Below are positions 5,218 through 5,947 of a stretch of DNA of 5,947 nt, piece by piece. Numbering within the stretch: position 1 is the first letter of the stretch; each line of letters opens with the position of its first letter. A program made the translations under genes and the position numbers. Origin of the DNA: Geodermatophilaceae bacterium (GTDB lineage Bacteria > Actinomycetota > Actinomycetes > Mycobacteriales > Geodermatophilaceae); the NCBI GenBank assembly GCA_013811805.1, contig JACCUM010000214.1:1-5947 (forward strand), written 5' to 3'. The notes under the pieces are model-generated. The model ran no database searches, was not told the DNA's origin, and saw only the letters and a list, made by a program, of their open reading frames with translations.

Positions 5218-5879
5218 GCAAGCTCCGATTGCAGGCCGGTCGGGATCTGCAGTTCCCGGATGACGGTGGTATCCCATGGCCGCGCCCAGCCGCCCAACTC
5301 CAGCAACATCGACAGCAGACCAGCGGTGAATCCCCAGACCACCATGCCCGCCACGGCGAAGGCCGGACCGACATATCCAGACGGATGCCGTACCTGGAAC
5401 CGGTTGCCCGGATCGACCAGCTCGGCGATCGGTACGCGGGCCACCGAGGCCACTTCGCCCGGATCGTTGACGCCAACCGGTCCAGGGGTGTGCCAGTACG
5501 CCAGGACCGGGGTCACGACGTACCCCGAGGGAGCCAGATAGAGAACCGGCAGTGTGGCCAACACGCTGACTCCAGCCGGATCCAGGCCGACCTCCTCGGC
5601 GGCCTCGCGCAACGCCGTCGCAGTGACATCAGCATCACCGGGCTCGACGGCTCCCCCTGGAAAGGCCGGCTGTCCGGCGTGCTTGCGCAGCATCGCCGTC
5701 TTCTCGATCAGGAGGATGTCCGGAGCGCCGTCGCTGTCGGCGATCAGCATCAGTACGGCCGAGGCTCGGCCGCCCTCCTCAGGCGGTGCCCACCTGGCCA
5801 GGTGCTCCTCGGCCAGCCCACCGACCCGCTCGGCCAGTGCGGTGAGGTACGACGGCATCCGCGCCGCCTGCGCCGTCAC
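5214..5879 (-). CDS. NUDIX hydrolase of the CoA-diphosphatase (NudL/PCD1) type
   Basis: From GTG 5879 the protein has 221 residues. The NuCoA signature (consensus LLTxR[SA]x3Rx3Gx3FPGG) is present at 56-76 as LLIEK, R65, G69 and FPGG, with conservative I, K and T departures. It runs into a NUDIX helix ending REAAEEVGL (91-99) that holds the Mg-binding glutamates. Between FPGG and RE the box is one residue longer than the MutT pattern, with Asp in place of Glu, as is usual in CoA-diphosphatases. The C-terminal WGFTAGLL (182-189) is also family-typical. The expected reaction is cleavage of CoA or a derivative to phosphopantetheine and 3',5'-ADP; the true substrate is untested. GGAG at 5890-5887 lies 7 nt before GTG 5879, so this start is preferred over TTG 5942. 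The position corresponds to Rv3672c. It is the first of a coupled pair with the cupredoxin gene. Confidence 0.92.
   Translation of the reverse strand: MTAQAARMPSYLTALAERVGGLAEEHLARWAPPEEGGRASAVLMLIADSDGAPDILLIEKTAMLRKHAGQPAFPGGAVEPGDADVTATALREAAEEVGLDPAGVSVLATLPVLYLAPSGYVVTPVLAYWHTPGPVGVNDPGEVASVARVPIAELVDPGNRFQVRHPSGYVGPAFAVAGMVVWGFTAGLLSMLLELGGWARPWDTTVIRELQIPTGLQSELA
5223..5226 (-). promoter_or_regulatory. Shine-Dalgarno for the cupredoxin gene, inside the NUDIX coding end
   Basis: GGAG on the minus strand is followed by CTTGC and then GTG (5217-5215). The GTG shares bases with the NUDIX stop TGA (5216-5214) in a GTGA overlap. This fixes the lipoprotein start and signals translational coupling of the two genes. 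Confidence 0.7.
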
Positions 5880-5886
5880 GGTGTCA

Positions 5887-5920
5887 CTCCGTGCTCCGCA
5901 CGGACGTGCCCTTCGGGCGC
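5887..5920. repeat. Cluster of short inverted repeats upstream of the NUDIX gene
   Basis: CCGTGC-TCC-GCACGG (5889-5903) is a perfect 6-bp hairpin. GCCC-TTC-GGGC (5908-5918) is a 4-bp stem extendable by a G-T and a G-C pair. GCACG-GA-CGTGC (5898-5909) offers a competing fold. GGAG of the NUDIX Shine-Dalgarno sequence (5887-5890) touches the first arm, so folding could mask it. The rest of 5880-5947 is undecided: frames are open to the window edge and may be the tail of an upstream minus-strand gene. Confidence 0.35.
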
Positions 5921-5947
5921 TGTGTTCGCTGCGCTCCTCCAAATCGC

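Noticed and set aside
4225..5541. 438-residue open frame on the plus strand across marP, the cupredoxin and the NUDIX gene
   Set aside because: It is antisense to three genes with clear family motifs, has a low-complexity Gly/Arg/Gln-rich translation without domains, and crosses gene boundaries. It is a high-GC shadow frame.
5880..5942. NUDIX start at TTG 5942, adding 21 residues
   Set aside because: The extension is Arg/Ser/Glu-rich and lies in the palindrome cluster. GTG 5879 has GGAG at a 7-nt distance and leaves a family-typical length.

Overview
The window looks like a chromosomal segment of a high-GC actinobacterium (Actinomycetota). The evidence is G/C-rich third codon positions, frequent GTG/TTG starts, two TANNNT boxes placed for leaderless transcripts, and a gene order matching the Mycobacterium tuberculosis region acs (Rv3667) - Rv3669 - ephE (Rv3670) - marP (Rv3671c) - NUDIX gene (Rv3672c). 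I recall that synteny from knowledge and have not searched for it. The genus cannot be named. I see no phage, transposon, tRNA, rRNA or CRISPR signal.

Layout: (1) 1-1309, minus: the first two thirds of acetyl-CoA synthetase, cut off by the left window edge. (2) 1310-1439: a divergent promoter region. (3) 1440-3498, plus: three genes. These are a single-pass membrane protein of unknown function with two extracytoplasmic cysteines, a two-helix membrane protein of the chromosomal 'Actinobacterial Holin-X' type, and an EphE-like alpha/beta hydrolase of the epoxide hydrolase type. (4) 3505-5879, minus: reading in transcription order, a NUDIX hydrolase with the CoA-diphosphatase signature, a cupredoxin lipoprotein overlapping it by a GTGA junction, and MarP, a CvpA-like four-helix membrane domain fused to a trypsin-like serine protease. 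The plus and minus gene groups meet tail to tail with 6 bp between the ephE and marP stops. (5) 5880-5947: a short edge segment with closely packed inverted repeats.

Together this is mostly an envelope and stress-resistance neighbourhood. In M. tuberculosis MarP is a periplasmic protease needed for acid resistance, and the holin-like protein and EphE lie beside it. The least ordinary part is the copper-type lipoprotein translationally coupled to the NUDIX gene and placed just upstream of marP, a position empty in M. tuberculosis as I recall it. Its metal-ligand loop has His where blue copper proteins normally have the axial Met, and its Cys-His-His spacing matches that of nitrosocyanin. No clearly new multi-gene system is visible. 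The cupredoxin, the unknown two-cysteine membrane protein and a His replacement at a lid Tyr position of the EphE-like enzyme are the best leads.
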